This document shows, piece after piece, positions 9,316-18,249 of a DNA stretch of 63,898 nt. The DNA lies in contig JAQXHN010000029.1 of the NCBI GenBank assembly GCA_029007295.1, positions 1 through 63,898 on the forward strand. Reading direction: 5' to 3'. A model generated the notes under the pieces. The model was not told the origin of the DNA, searched no databases, and saw only the letters and a list, made by a program, of their open reading frames with translations. This DNA is from Clostridia bacterium (lineage in GTDB: Bacteria; Bacillota; Clostridia; Oscillospirales; CAG-272). Each line of letters starts with the position of its first letter. Within the stretch, counting starts at the first letter, position 1. The translations under genes were made by a program, and so were the position numbers.

Positions 9316-9582
9316 TTAAAAATCCCATAGTCAACTATAATTGACTATGGGACGAAATAAATCGCGGTACCACCCATTTTGCTTACATGGTAAGCCTCTT
9401 TAAGCTCTGACAAGCCCTTTACCTATAACGGGGCAAACCGTAGCCGTTTACTGTTATTTCAACGACTCTGCTCGGGAATGAGACTTTGTATTTTCCTTTC
9501 ATACCGTTTTGCACCGAACAACGGCTCTCTTAAATGAAAATGAAAATAAAATAATTCCGTCACTGCATTTACTTTAGTAGTT
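9316..9582 (-). promoter_or_regulatory. T-box riboswitch leader
   Basis: On the minus strand the leader contains a Stem I start (AGAGAGCC followed by GGTGCAAA near 9515-9530), the signature T-box sequence TGGGTGGTACCGCG (9363-9376) and a strong terminator (TCCCATAGTCAA at 9323-9334 paired with 9341-9352) followed by TTTTTAATTT, about 20 bases before the gene. T-box leaders sense uncharged tRNA and switch between antiterminator and terminator. The specifier lies in CTCATTCCCGAGC: by position CTC (Leu, 9480-9482) is the best candidate, consistent with the LeuA-like gene, but ATT (Ile) or CAT (His) cannot be excluded without folding Stem I. Confidence 0.88.
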
Positions 9583-9588
9583 TGTCAC

Positions 9589-9617
9589 ATTATATCACCA
9601 TTTCGGTATATTGTCAA
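9589..9617 (-). promoter_or_regulatory. Sigma-A promoter of the T-box operon
   Basis: Perfect TTGACA and TATAAT with a 17-base spacer on the minus strand. The predicted transcript start near 9582 gives a leader of about 280 bases, the right size for a T-box. Confidence 0.85.
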
Positions 9618-9730
9618 TATTCAAATTAAATATATTTTTAATAATAATTCACGGATAATTGTGCTTTTTATAGTATAATTATTGATAATACCGATATTGA
9701 TGACATAATTGTTTCGTAAAAGTGGGAAAA

Positions 9731-12169
9731 ATGAAATCTTTGCTTGCTTATATCAGAAGAAATATATTACTTGCCGGGAAAAGTGTTTTTTATTCTATCG
9801 GACACTATTCTTGGTTTATATTTGCGCTTATGATTATTCAGTGCTTTTTCTGCACGGTTTCTTTATCCTCGTTCAACAACAACGCCGTTCAATATGACGT
9901 TACAAAGGAAGAATACAGCTATCACTATATAATCAGAAACGCAACGGAAAAGCAGTATTACATGCTTATAAACGACACCTCGGTGCGCTATGAAAGCAGC
10001 AGATTTTATGAAATTGTCAAGACCGTAAAAAAGGGCAGAGACAATACTATGCATCCGATGTATGATTTGTACATTTATTTTAAATTTGATGCGGCGCAAT
10101 CATATAAACGGTTTTGCGATTTTTACGGCGAGGCTTTAGAGGAGGCTGCCGATACGGCGTATTCGGTTGAGAAAACTCCCCTTTTGGACTTTTCCGAGCA
10201 TACGAGGGATAATGCGATGTATACATTTCGTTCCCTTGCGCTGATTACGCTGTTGGGCGTTGCGTTCACATATGCTCTTTACCATATCAGAACCGAATAT
10301 TTTAAATTTACATACGGCGTGTTCATGACCTTCGGCGGAGGCTTCGGGAAAATTTACTCAACGTCATTTTGGGAAATGATGTTTGTAACATTGCTTGCCT
10401 TTGTACCGTCAAGCGTTCTGTCAACTCTGTTTTTAAAGGTGTTTTACAATTCAAGAGGCGTTTCACTCTATGTTCATTCAAGCGCATATTTTCTCAGCTT
10501 CACACTCTCTCTTTTAATAACTGCAATCTCGCTGATAATTCCGTGCAGGCGGATTTCGGTAAAAACGCCTATATCGAATTTAATAGCGAGCGATAATTCG
10601 GATAAGGTAAGCTCGCCGAAATATTCAAGCGAATTTTATAAGGTTTCCGTTCCGAAAAAATATTCCTTAATTTCAGCATGGAGATTCCGTCGTCACCATG
10701 TAGTAATCGCCGTTTGCTGTGCGTTTTTCACGGCGGTATTTGTACTTATTTCGTACGGAACGGGAGTCTATACGGATTCCTTGAAAATCGACAGACCAGA
10801 ATTTACCGTTTCCTTCACCGATAATACCCATCAAAACAACAGAGCCGAGGAGCAGAATAACAAACGAACCGAAATAAACAAAATAACATCCGGCGCCGAG
10901 GACTCAAACGTAAGCGAGGAAACAGCAACGACGAAAACGGATAACGAAACCGAAGCCGAGGAAAATCCGTACCTTATTGAAAAGGATGAAAAATTGGAGG
11001 ACTATTCTCCTCCCGTAACGGTTAAGGACAATTATTATTTTACGCAGGAAATGGAAAATTCCGTTCTCGGGCTTGACGGCGTTACAAAAATCGTAAAAGA
11101 CAGACAAACGATTAATTCCTCTCTTATAAGCCATATACTCGTTGACAAAAGCAATATAGTCAATCAATTTGAATACACCTACTATCCTTTTGACGCAAGG
11201 TACGGAATTTTTACAAATGTCGAGTATCATCCGTACACGTGGGATGAGGTAAAGACAATATTCCACTGCAAATACGAGGGAGACCTTTACGATTTTCAGG
11301 ATAATTCCGTTATAGTATCAAATTCCGTATCCGGGAAAGACGAGTTCAAATTCAAGGTCGGAGATAAAATTTCCGTTGCAACTTTTTTAGGTACCGTGGA
11401 GGACGCAAAGGGAATGGGCGACGGTGCGCTTTTATCGGAGCAGTTGAAAAATTACAATTTTGAATATACGGAATTAACCGTTTGTGCAGTTCTCTCGGAC
11501 GCCGAAGAAAACGATAAAATTGTTATTTACATCCCGAAGGAGCTGTACGACAAATCAATAGGCGAGGAAAGTGCGGAATATAAAATGCAGAGCGAGCTTT
11601 GCAGAGAAGCATATATTTATGTGGAAAAAAATATGACCCCGTCGGAAATCAACGTGCTTCAGGATAAGCTGACCGATATGTTTAAGCAATACGGAAACTG
11701 CATAGTTACCGCCAATCACTCCGGTACCGAGTTTCGAATGGCAAAGGCGAGAAACACCGATGTTGTGCTTTACTCCGTCGCATTGCTGACGCTGCTTATA
11801 GCCCCGCTTATTGTGCTTTTTGCCATGCGGATGTTTAATATTAAACGGGAGGATGAGTTTTCGGTTTGTATGGCTTTGGGTATTCCGAGAGAAAAAATTA
11901 AAAAAATACTGTTTTCGGACGCAATGTATTTAGGGACTCTGTCGCTGGCTTTATTTCTTCCTGCGACGCTTGTCGGAACTCTTATTGTGAATAAGATTAT
12001 GAACGCAGGCTTTGACCTCGGGGTAAACGTAGCATACTCTTATCCCTTCGTCTTTGCAGGAATCGGTATCGCTGTAATAGAATTTACATGTCTACTGTCG
12101 GCGCTGATTTCGTACATAGCCTTTGTAAGCGACTCAAAGAAAGAATACAAAATCAATCTAAACGCATAG
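9731..12169 (+). CDS. ABC transporter permease, FtsX/MacB type, large
   Basis: The protein has one N-terminal membrane segment (about 20-42), a group of three segments (about 165-270), a long hydrophilic extracellular part (about 330-680) with an acidic, Glu/Thr/Asn-rich insert at about 365-425, and a second FtsX-type group of three segments at the C-terminus (about 690-805). Two FtsX domains with extracellular loops are typical of MacB/BceB-like mechanotransmitter or lipoprotein/peptide exporter permeases. The ATPase gene follows 12 bases later. A GTG at 9722 is in frame, but GTGGGA sits just before the ATG at 9731, which I prefer as the start (812 residues). No histidine kinase pair is next to it, so it is not an obvious BceAB-type antibiotic sensor. 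The transported substrate is unknown. Confidence 0.8.
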   Translation: MKSLLAYIRRNILLAGKSVFYSIGHYSWFIFALMIIQCFFCTVSLSSFNNNAVQYDVTKEEYSYHYIIRNATEKQYYMLINDTSVRYESSRFYEIVKTVKKGRDNTMHPMYDLYIYFKFDAAQSYKRFCDFYGEALEEAADTAYSVEKTPLLDFSEHTRDNAMYTFRSLALITLLGVAFTYALYHIRTEYFKFTYGVFMTFGGGFGKIYSTSFWEMMFVTLLAFVPSSVLSTLFLKVFYNSRGVSLYVHSSAYFLSFTLSLLITAISLIIPCRRISVKTPISNLIASDNSDKVSSPKYSSEFYKVSVPKKYSLISAWRFRRHHVVIAVCCAFFTAVFVLISYGTGVYTDSLKIDRPEFTVSFTDNTHQNNRAEEQNNKRTEINKITSGAEDSNVSEETATTKTDNETEAEENPYLIEKDEKLEDYSPPVTVKDNYYFTQEMENSVLGLDGVTKIVKDRQTINSSLISHILVDKSNIVNQFEYTYYPFDARYGIFTNVEYHPYTWDEVKTIFHCKYEGDLYDFQDNSVIVSNSVSGKDEFKFKVGDKISVATFLGTVEDAKGMGDGALLSEQLKNYNFEYTELTVCAVLSDAEENDKIVIYIPKELYDKSIGEESAEYKMQSELCREAYIYVEKNMTPSEINVLQDKLTDMFKQYGNCIVTANHSGTEFRMAKARNTDVVLYSVALLTLLIAPLIVLFAMRMFNIKREDEFSVCMALGIPREKIKKILFSDAMYLGTLSLALFLPATLVGTLIVNKIMNAGFDLGVNVAYSYPFVFAGIGIAVIEFTCLLSALISYIAFVSDSKKEYKINLNA

Positions 12170-12181
12170 CAGGAGAGCAAT

Positions 12182-12889
12182 ATGCCTATTTTGGAAGTTG
12201 AGAATTTAATTAAACAGTATAAGCAATACGACGCTGTAATTACCGCTGTCAACCGTGTAAATTTAAAAGTCGAAGACGGCGAATTTATTGCGATAATAGG
12301 GGCGTCAGGCTCCGGCAAGAGCACGCTGCTCAATATTATGGCGGGACTTGACAGCGCAAACAGCGGTACTGTCAGAATCCGCGATCAGGTAATAACAAAA
12401 ATGAAGCCGGACGAGCTTGCAAAATTCAGGGGTACTTATGTCGGCTTTATTTTTCAAAAGCACAATCTTATACCTCAATTTACCGCTCTTGAAAATATAA
12501 TGCTGCCTACCGTTATGCTGAACAGGGAGGAATATCATTTTGAGGAGCATTATAAAAAGCTGGTTAAAGCTCTCGGATTGAAGGAGCGATTAAATCACCT
12601 GCCGAGTGAGTTATCCGGCGGTCAGCAGCAAAGGGTTGCGATAGCAAGAGCTTTAATTAACCGTCCGCAGGTTTTATTTGCGGATGAGCCGACCGGAAAT
12701 CTGGACAGAGATAATGCGAACGAGGTGCTGAATTTACTTCTGAAAACACGTGAAATGATCAATCAGACAATAGTAATGGTAACACACGATATGCAAATTG
12801 CCGAAAGAGCGGACAAAATATATAAAATGGATAACGGCGTTTTGACGCTTTATAAGGAGAATAATAAAGATGACAGTAATGAGCTTTAA
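12182..12889 (+). CDS. ABC transporter ATP-binding protein, MacB/LolD family
   Basis: The 235-residue ATPase has every nucleotide-binding element: Walker A GASGSGKST at about residues 39-47, Q-loop in IFQKHNL, signature LSGGQQQR, Walker B VLFADEP with the D-loop TGNLD, and the switch His in VTHD. The TGNLD form is typical of the MacB/LolD/FtsE class, which pairs with FtsX-fold permeases like the gene immediately upstream. AGGAG precedes the ATG. It ends 20 bases inside the next gene, so all three genes are probably co-translated. It supplies ATP hydrolysis to the exporter at the cytoplasmic membrane face. Confidence 0.92.
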   Translation: MPILEVENLIKQYKQYDAVITAVNRVNLKVEDGEFIAIIGASGSGKSTLLNIMAGLDSANSGTVRIRDQVITKMKPDELAKFRGTYVGFIFQKHNLIPQFTALENIMLPTVMLNREEYHFEEHYKKLVKALGLKERLNHLPSELSGGQQQRVAIARALINRPQVLFADEPTGNLDRDNANEVLNLLLKTREMINQTIVMVTHDMQIAERADKIYKMDNGVLTLYKENNKDDSNEL

Positions 12890-13664
12890 CGTGCTTTGCT
12901 GCGGAGTAAAGGAATATTCATGGACGTCGCGTAAGGAAAAGGTTATTGCGGCGGTTAGAAAATATTTGCCCGATACGATAGGCTTTCAAGAGGCTCACAC
13001 CGAGTGGATGAGCTATTTGAAAGAGAATTTACCCGAATACTGTTACGAAGGAATGGGAAGAGACGACGGCAAAGATAAGGGTGAATTTTCCTCTGTTTTC
13101 TATAAAAGAGATAAATATGAAAAGCTCGGCGGCGGCTCTTTTTGGCTCTCCGAGCGTCCCTATGAACCCTGTGTGGGTTGGGACGGCTTGTGCCCGAGAA
13201 CCTGCTCGTGGGTAAAATTAAAGGATAGAGAATCCGGGCAGGAGCTTTTCCATTTTAATACGCACCTTGACCATAAGGGCAGTGTTGCAAGACGCGAGGG
13301 CGCAAGGCAGATAATAAATGAGGTGTATAAAATATGCAAAAGGAGCGATAAGGTAATTATAACCGGAGATTTTAATTCATATCCTGCCTATATTGAATCA
13401 ACGCAAGAAACGCCCGGAGATATTACCGATCCTTCAAGCGAAGCATATAGCTTAGTTACCGAAAACGGATTTGACGACGCTCGCCTTATTGCAAAGGAAA
13501 GCGATTTTTTCCATACCTTTCACGGATACAGCGATCTTTCGGAAACAATAGATTATATATTCACAAGAAATATTAAAGTCGGAAGTTTTTCGGTTATTAA
13601 AGATAAATATGACGGAATGTATCCGTCCGACCATTTCCCGATAAAAGCGGAATATTCATATTAA
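12870..13664 (+). CDS. Endonuclease/exonuclease/phosphatase (EEP) family hydrolase
   Basis: The 264-residue protein carries the EEP metal-phosphoesterase signatures in order: MSFNV near the N-terminus, the metal Glu in GFQEAH, NTHLDH with the catalytic His, GDFNS, DYIF and the terminal SDHFPI. There is no signal peptide or membrane anchor, so it acts in the cytoplasm. Members hydrolyse phosphodiesters or phosphomonoesters in nucleic acids, inositol phosphates or sugar phosphates; this short, soluble form is usually annotated only to family level. AAGGAG at 12856-12861 sits inside the upstream ATPase gene and fits the ATG at 12870, with a 20-base overlap of reading frames. The gene is last in the ABC exporter operon and is followed by a strong terminator. 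Confidence 0.85.
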   Translation: MTVMSFNVLCCGVKEYSWTSRKEKVIAAVRKYLPDTIGFQEAHTEWMSYLKENLPEYCYEGMGRDDGKDKGEFSSVFYKRDKYEKLGGGSFWLSERPYEPCVGWDGLCPRTCSWVKLKDRESGQELFHFNTHLDHKGSVARREGARQIINEVYKICKRSDKVIITGDFNSYPAYIESTQETPGDITDPSSEAYSLVTENGFDDARLIAKESDFFHTFHGYSDLSETIDYIFTRNIKVGSFSVIKDKYDGMYPSDHFPIKAEYSY

Positions 13665-13712
13665 TAATTATCGGAAAAATTGTTTTAGACAAAAATAATT
13701 CCGGCAAAACAA

Positions 13713-13754
13713 AAACGGCTATGAGCTTTCGCTCATAGCCGTTTACGGATTTTT
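13713..13754. terminator. Bidirectional terminator between convergent genes
   Basis: A perfect 14-bp stem (13713-13726 with 13731-13744, TTTC loop) is followed on the plus strand by ACGGATTTTTT and on the minus strand by TTGTTTTG. It separates the EEP gene from the convergent 3D-domain gene. Confidence 0.85.
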
Positions 13755-13768
13755 TAACTTAAATTTTA

Positions 13769-14851
13769 TTAATCAAAAATATAAACTCTCATCTTGCGTC
13801 TGCCGAAATTGAGTAAATCCTGCAAGGTGCCGTCAAGGTATACGTCAATTCGATTTCCCTTGAAGCCTCCGCAATCCTCTGCAGTCATAACACCCATATC
13901 GCCGTAGGAACCGGTCAGGTACATCTTTGTTCCGTAAGGGATAACCTTCGGGTCAACGGCTACCGTGCCGTAATGGCATTTCGTTCCGGTTGCCGTTATG
14001 CCGTTACCGCCTTCGCAAATACCGTAAGCGGTGGCTTCCACATCGATGTAATATGAGTAGGAATAACTTTTGCCTTTGGAGTCGGTATAAACTCCGCCGA
14101 CGCCTTTTTCAACAACGCCGTCAGTCGGCTCTGTCGTAATTGCCTCGGAAACAACAAGGGAGCTTTCAAGCACTCCGTTTACGTATTTATCCGAGATTGT
14201 CTGAGTTTTCACTCCGTCCTTTGCCTGGGTTACGACCCTTTCGGTTCCTTTCGGAATCGTCTGAGATTCTATAACCTTAAGGTCTGCCTTTGCAACCGTT
14301 TCAACAGTTCTGGTTACCGTTTCCACAGAGTCGATGGCAACCGTCATGTTATCCGTTATTTCATCGTTCACAGAACATGAAAGAACGTCGTTTTCACCGA
14401 GAGAAATATTCATTCCGGTTAAAAGGTCGGAAACGGTTTTATCGGTTGAATAGACGGTGATAACCGATTTATCGTGAATAACAATCTTAACGCAGGGAGT
14501 ATTTTCATATCCTCCGAGGAGTGAGTTATCCGACGAATATACGATTTTTTGATTTTGAAACTTCGGCTCAAAATTGTTTTCGATGCTTTTGAATGAAGAA
14601 ACAACTCTTGCCGATGTTTGAATGTCAGTTTCAAATCCGGTATCCGTATAGTAATCGAGAACGGCATAAGTCAAATACGAGCCGGCAATTAAAATTACCG
14701 ATAAGACAATCGCCGTGATTACGGTAGCTATACCGCAATGCTTGCGGTTAATAGGGTAGCGGATGGGATTTTGCGGCAAATCGCCGCAATTATTATAGTA
14801 TTTATGCTGTTGGATACCGACCGGAAAGTGACGATTCTGCTGTGAGTACAT
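13769..14851 (-). CDS. Membrane-anchored G5 and 3D domain cell-wall protein (YabE/RpfB-like)
   Basis: The order is a cytoplasmic N-terminus, one membrane segment at about residues 43-65, a DUF348-like ubiquitin-fold repeat (about 120-165), a G5 domain (about 170-240) and a C-terminal 3D domain (about 268-360) with AEDCGGFKGNRIDVY, which carries the three conserved Asp. The 3D barrel is related to MltA-type lytic transglycosylases, and YabE/Sps-like proteins are wall hydrolases linked to resuscitation or germination. A Cys replaces the more common Thr in AED-T-GG. Two ATGs are six bases apart; AGGAG (14861-14865) is 3 bases from the first at 14857 and 9 from the second at 14851, so I choose the second. 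It lies 90 bases downstream of rpsI on the same strand. Confidence 0.85.
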   Translation of the reverse strand: MYSQQNRHFPVGIQQHKYYNNCGDLPQNPIRYPINRKHCGIATVITAIVLSVILIAGSYLTYAVLDYYTDTGFETDIQTSARVVSSFKSIENNFEPKFQNQKIVYSSDNSLLGGYENTPCVKIVIHDKSVITVYSTDKTVSDLLTGMNISLGENDVLSCSVNDEITDNMTVAIDSVETVTRTVETVAKADLKVIESQTIPKGTERVVTQAKDGVKTQTISDKYVNGVLESSLVVSEAITTEPTDGVVEKGVGGVYTDSKGKSYSYSYYIDVEATAYGICEGGNGITATGTKCHYGTVAVDPKVIPYGTKMYLTGSYGDMGVMTAEDCGGFKGNRIDVYLDGTLQDLLNFGRRKMRVYIFD

Positions 14852-14947
14852 AAGCATAATCTCCTATTTTCCAAGTCAATGGAATATTTAATTTGTATAG
14901 GAAGCGCAGGTTTGGGAAGATTACCCGCATTTCCGTAAAACAACAAA

Positions 14948-15358
14948 TTATCTCTTTGAGAACTGAGGCGCACGACGCGCAGCCTTGAGTCCGTACTTCT
15001 TTCTTTCCTTCATACGAGGGTCTCTCGTAAGGAAGCCCGCCTTCTTTAATGCGGCACGGTAGTTTTCATCTGCCTGCAAAAGAGCCTTTGAAACGCCGTG
15101 GCGAATAGCTCCTGCCTGACCTGAAATACCGCCGCCTACAACCCGGCAAATGATATCGAACTTGCCGTTCGTACCTGTTACGCCGAAGGGTTGATTAACA
15201 ACGAGCTTTAACGTTTCAAGACCGAAGTAATCGTCGATAGGACGGTCGTTGATGGTGATTTCACCGCTGCCGGGAACGAGACGAACACGAGCAATGGATT
15301 TTTTTCTTCTGCCTGTACCGTAAAAGTAAGGCTTAGCACTCTGGTAATTTACACTCAT
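14948..15358 (-). CDS. rpsI: 30S ribosomal protein S9
   Basis: The 136-residue product has the family hallmarks: the [13 protein letters not shown] start, the [14 protein letters not shown] core and the basic C-terminal tail ending in APQFSKR. The C-terminal tail reaches the ribosomal P-site tRNA in known structures. Length is normal. It lies 21 bases after rplM, in the usual rplM-rpsI order, and is probably expressed from the rplM promoter. Confidence 0.98.
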   Translation of the reverse strand: MSVNYQSAKPYFYGTGRRKKSIARVRLVPGSGEITINDRPIDDYFGLETLKLVVNQPFGVTGTNGKFDIICRVVGGGISGQAGAIRHGVSKALLQADENYRAALKKAGFLTRDPRMKERKKYGLKAARRAPQFSKR

Positions 15359-15379
15359 TTTCTATACTTCCTTTCCCGA

Positions 15380-15808
15380 TTAAAACTCGATTTTGATAGG
15401 CTGCTGAGCAGCATTTTGATGTTCCGCACCGTTGTACAGCTTAAGTCTTGTAAGACTCTTTGCGCCGATGCTGTTCTTTCTGAGCATACCCTTAACTGCG
15501 AGCTTCATTGCAAAGTCGGGACGGTTTGCCATCAATGTGCGGTACTGAACGGACTTTAATCCGCCGATGTAACCGGAGTGATGATGATAATATTTCTGCT
15601 CTAACTTCTTGCCTGTGAGAACGGCCTTATCGCAGTTTACGATGATAACGAATTCACCGCAGTCAACATTGGGTGTGAATTCGGGACGGTGTTTACCGTT
15701 CAGGATGTTTGCAGCCGCAGCCGCTGTCTTTCCGAGAGGCTTGCCTGCAGCGTCAAGCAGATACCACTTACGCTCAACAGTCTCTTTTTTAGCCATATAA
15801 GTAGACAT
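15380..15808 (-). CDS. rplM: 50S ribosomal protein L13
   Basis: The 142-residue product shows L13 motifs: the W-Y-L-L-DAAGKPLGK segment, LNGKHRPEFTPNVDCGEFV and the KMLRKN-like GMLRKNSIGAK stretch near the C-terminus. L13 is an early-assembling large-subunit protein. It starts the rplM-rpsI operon behind a consensus promoter, with an untranslated leader of only about 35 bases and a GGAGG-type ribosome binding site. Confidence 0.98.
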   Translation of the reverse strand: MSTYMAKKETVERKWYLLDAAGKPLGKTAAAAANILNGKHRPEFTPNVDCGEFVIIVNCDKAVLTGKKLEQKYYHHHSGYIGGLKSVQYRTLMANRPDFAMKLAVKGMLRKNSIGAKSLTRLKLYNGAEHQNAAQQPIKIEF

Positions 15809-15849
15809 TTATCGTTCCTCCAATATAATTTTCAATTTCGAACATGAAA

Positions 15850-15878
15850 AGTATACCACAGCATTTTAACTTAGTCAA
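15850..15878 (-). promoter_or_regulatory. Sigma-A promoter of rplM-rpsI
   Basis: TTGACT and TATACT with a 17-base spacer on the minus strand, ending about 40 bases before the rplM start. The short leader leaves little room for a structured ribosomal-protein autoregulatory site. Confidence 0.85.
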
Positions 15879-16073
15879 TATTTTTCGGGGAAAAAAATAA
15901 GTGAATTATAAAAAAACCGTATGATACTCCCTTATACTCTTTTATACTCAATAATACTCTTGTTTTCGTTTGGTTGTTTTTACAATATTAACAATTGTTT
16001 TGTAATAAAATTCCCCCTTATGTAATAGTAATTAAGCAAGACGATGAAATCGGAAAAGGAGAGTATAACAGAA

Positions 16074-17012
16074 ATGAAAAACGATATTTCTTTAATTGAA
16101 GGAAAGCGCCTTTGTCTGTGTGAAAACAGAGAATACACCCGAAATATGGCGTCCCTTGAAAAAGCCGTAGAGGACGGCGCGGTTCTTGAAGGTATTGCAA
16201 CGGTATGCAGTGAGGATATGTCCTTATACGTAAGTCTGGGAGACGTTACGGGAATTATTCCCAAAAACGAGGTTGCTTATTCATCTACCGAAGCATATGT
16301 AAAAGATATTGCGGTTATTACAAGAGTAGGCAAGGCGGTTTGCTTTAAGGTTATGGGAGTAGACGAGGATGAAAACGGAAACAAAAGCGCTCTTTTGTCA
16401 AGAAGACAGGCTCAGCTTGATTGCTACAGAAATTACATATCGGAGCTGCTGCCCGGAGACATAATTCCCTGTCGAATAACACATATGGAGCATTTCGGAG
16501 CATTTTGCGATATAGGCTGCGGAATAGTATCGCTTATGCCGATTGACGCTATCTCGGTTTCGAGAATTTCGCATCCCTCAGACAGATTTTCACTCGGTCA
16601 GAATATTAAGTGTGTTGTGAAAAGCATAGATTACGACACCGGCAGAGTATATCTCACGCACAGAGAATTACTCGGTACATGGCAGGAAAATGCCGATAAA
16701 TTCACTCAGGGACAGACTGTTAAGGGAGTAGTTCGCAGTATTGAGGATTACGGAGTTTTTGTCGAGCTTGCACCCAATCTTGCGGGACTTGCCGAATATA
16801 CCGACTCGGTTAAGGTGGGCGAGTGCGTCAGTGTTTTCATCAAGAGCATCATTCCCGAAAAGATGAAAATCAAGCTCGTAATTATTAATACCTACACGGA
16901 CGCCGAGCCCGACAGGGAAATGGAATATTATATGCCCAAGGGCGATCATATTTCCTGCTGGAGATACTCTCCCGCAGTTTGCAGTAAAGTAATAGAAACG
17001 GTATTCGATTAA
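16074..17012 (+). CDS. S1-repeat RNA-binding protein
   Basis: The protein of about 312 residues contains two clear S1 domains, at about 125-200 (GDIIPCRITHMEHFGAFCDI) and 210-280 (GQTVKGVVRSIEDYGVFVEL), and a more divergent one at the N-terminus (about 30-110). S1 repeats bind single-stranded RNA. Firmicute proteins of this kind, related to the truncated S1 (YpfD) group, are linked to translation or RNA turnover, but the exact role is not established. An ATG at 16044 is in frame without a good ribosome binding site; GGAGAG lies about 10 bases before the ATG at 16074, which I choose. It is transcribed away from rplM. Confidence 0.75.
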   Translation: MKNDISLIEGKRLCLCENREYTRNMASLEKAVEDGAVLEGIATVCSEDMSLYVSLGDVTGIIPKNEVAYSSTEAYVKDIAVITRVGKAVCFKVMGVDEDENGNKSALLSRRQAQLDCYRNYISELLPGDIIPCRITHMEHFGAFCDIGCGIVSLMPIDAISVSRISHPSDRFSLGQNIKCVVKSIDYDTGRVYLTHRELLGTWQENADKFTQGQTVKGVVRSIEDYGVFVELAPNLAGLAEYTDSVKVGECVSVFIKSIIPEKMKIKLVIINTYTDAEPDREMEYYMPKGDHISCWRYSPAVCSKVIETVFD

Positions 17013-17335
17013 AGCCGTAGCCGCAAACCATACCCTAAATAAATACAAAAAACTGCGACGCGGTATTTAATTTTTACCAAACGGATTTTTTGCCGTGCAA
17101 AACGGAATACGGCAAAGCTTTATTAATACTCGGAAGCGAAAATAAGAAGAGTGGAGCTGTCAAGCAAATGACAGGTGCGTTCACCGTAACCCGACAGCTT
17201 AACCGTTCTGTTATTAAATATATAAAGGAACTGAAAAGATAAGCGGCAAAGTGCGTTTCGGTAAAGGGAAAATAAACCGGCAAAACCGCCGATTTAGGAA
17301 AATTAAAATGCCCGAAAAACCGCAATATACAGTTA
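17013..17335 (+). other. Gene-poor stretch with an open frame lacking a start
   Basis: One plus-strand frame is open from 17039 to a TAA ending near 17242 (about 67 codons). It contains no convincing start before an internal ATG at 17168 that would give 24 residues. The C-terminal part (MTGAFTVTRQLNRSVIKY) looks protein-like and vaguely recalls the tail of ribosomal protein S18, but this is unconvincing. Because a terminator follows at 17336, the region may be the remnant of a small gene. Confidence 0.25.
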
Positions 17336-17385
17336 CCCCCTTACGGTTAACGGAAGACATCCGGCGTAAGGGGGCTTTTGTGTTT
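17336..17385 (+). terminator. Rho-independent terminator
   Basis: CCCCCTTACG at 17336-17345 pairs with CGTAAGGGGG at 17365-17374, followed by CTTTTGTGTTT. It probably ends the S1-protein transcript, or a lost gene in between, before the convergent AraC gene. Confidence 0.75.
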
Positions 17386-17394
17386 CGAAAAAAA

Positions 17395-18249
17395 TCAAAT
17401 GCGTCGCATATTTTTCAGATATTCGGTTATTGTAACTCCGAAATATTTTCGAAATATTCTGCTGACATAGTTTGGATTTGTGTATCCCGCATACTCTCCT
17501 GCTTCACGGATTCCGTATCCGAATCGAAACATCAATTCCGTAACATGACGAAGCTTGATTCGGTTTATGTATTCGGTTATAGGCATTTTTTCGCATTCGG
17601 AAAAAATATTGGTCAGGTAATTTTTGCTGATACCTATTTCATTTGCAATATCTTTAACGGAAATATCGGAGGAAATATTTTCGGAGATATATTTTTTTGC
17701 TTTGTCGCAGTATACAATTATTGAAGGAGGCAGCATGGACTTTGTCAGATATGATGAAATATTCGACAACAGAGTCATATAATCGGCGCAGTGACGAAAA
17801 TAATCGTCCTGAGAAACGGTGGTATGATGTCTTGTAATTCTGCGGATTTGCGATTTAATTTTCTCGCTTTGATTATTGGATTTAATAATTCTCGGCAGAT
17901 TAAGCGAGCTTACGCCGTCGGTGTTTTCGCCGATTCTGCATTCGATAAGCGCCTCCGTTGTAATATGGCGGTGCAAACCGTCGTTTTTGGTGTGAACCGA
18001 GAAATGACAATTAGGCAAGAGAATAAAAATATCGCCCTCATAAGCGCAGAATTCGCTTTGGTCATCGCAAACAAATACAAGGGGGTTTTCCTCTACGTAT
18101 CCGATTTCCATAATCCCCGTTATTATATCTTTGTCCGGTTGTTTTGTTGCCGCAGTCGATAGGGAGTAGGAATAGTTTTCGGCGCTGTGACGGTGCGCAT
18201 ATTCAATTTTTAAAAATTTCAGTATTTCTATATTTTCCGTTGATTCCAT
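17395..18249 (-). CDS. AraC family transcriptional regulator
   Basis: The 284-residue protein has an N-terminal cupin-like sensor region (about 1-150, with the YEGDIFILLPN stretch typical of AraC sensor cupins) and a C-terminal pair of helix-turn-helix units (about 180-284), including the DISVKDIANEIGISKNYLTNIF first helix pair and the GYTNPNYVSRIFRKYFGVTITEY second pair. AraC regulators with this layout usually respond to sugars. It is divergent from the lysine operon but separated by 430 bases, so a link to lysine genes is unlikely. No sugar genes flank it and the target is unknown. Confidence 0.88.
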   Translation of the reverse strand: MESTENIEILKFLKIEYAHRHSAENYSYSLSTAATKQPDKDIITGIMEIGYVEENPLVFVCDDQSEFCAYEGDIFILLPNCHFSVHTKNDGLHRHITTEALIECRIGENTDGVSSLNLPRIIKSNNQSEKIKSQIRRITRHHTTVSQDDYFRHCADYMTLLSNISSYLTKSMLPPSIIVYCDKAKKYISENISSDISVKDIANEIGISKNYLTNIFSECEKMPITEYINRIKLRHVTELMFRFGYGIREAGEYAGYTNPNYVSRIFRKYFGVTITEYLKNMRRI

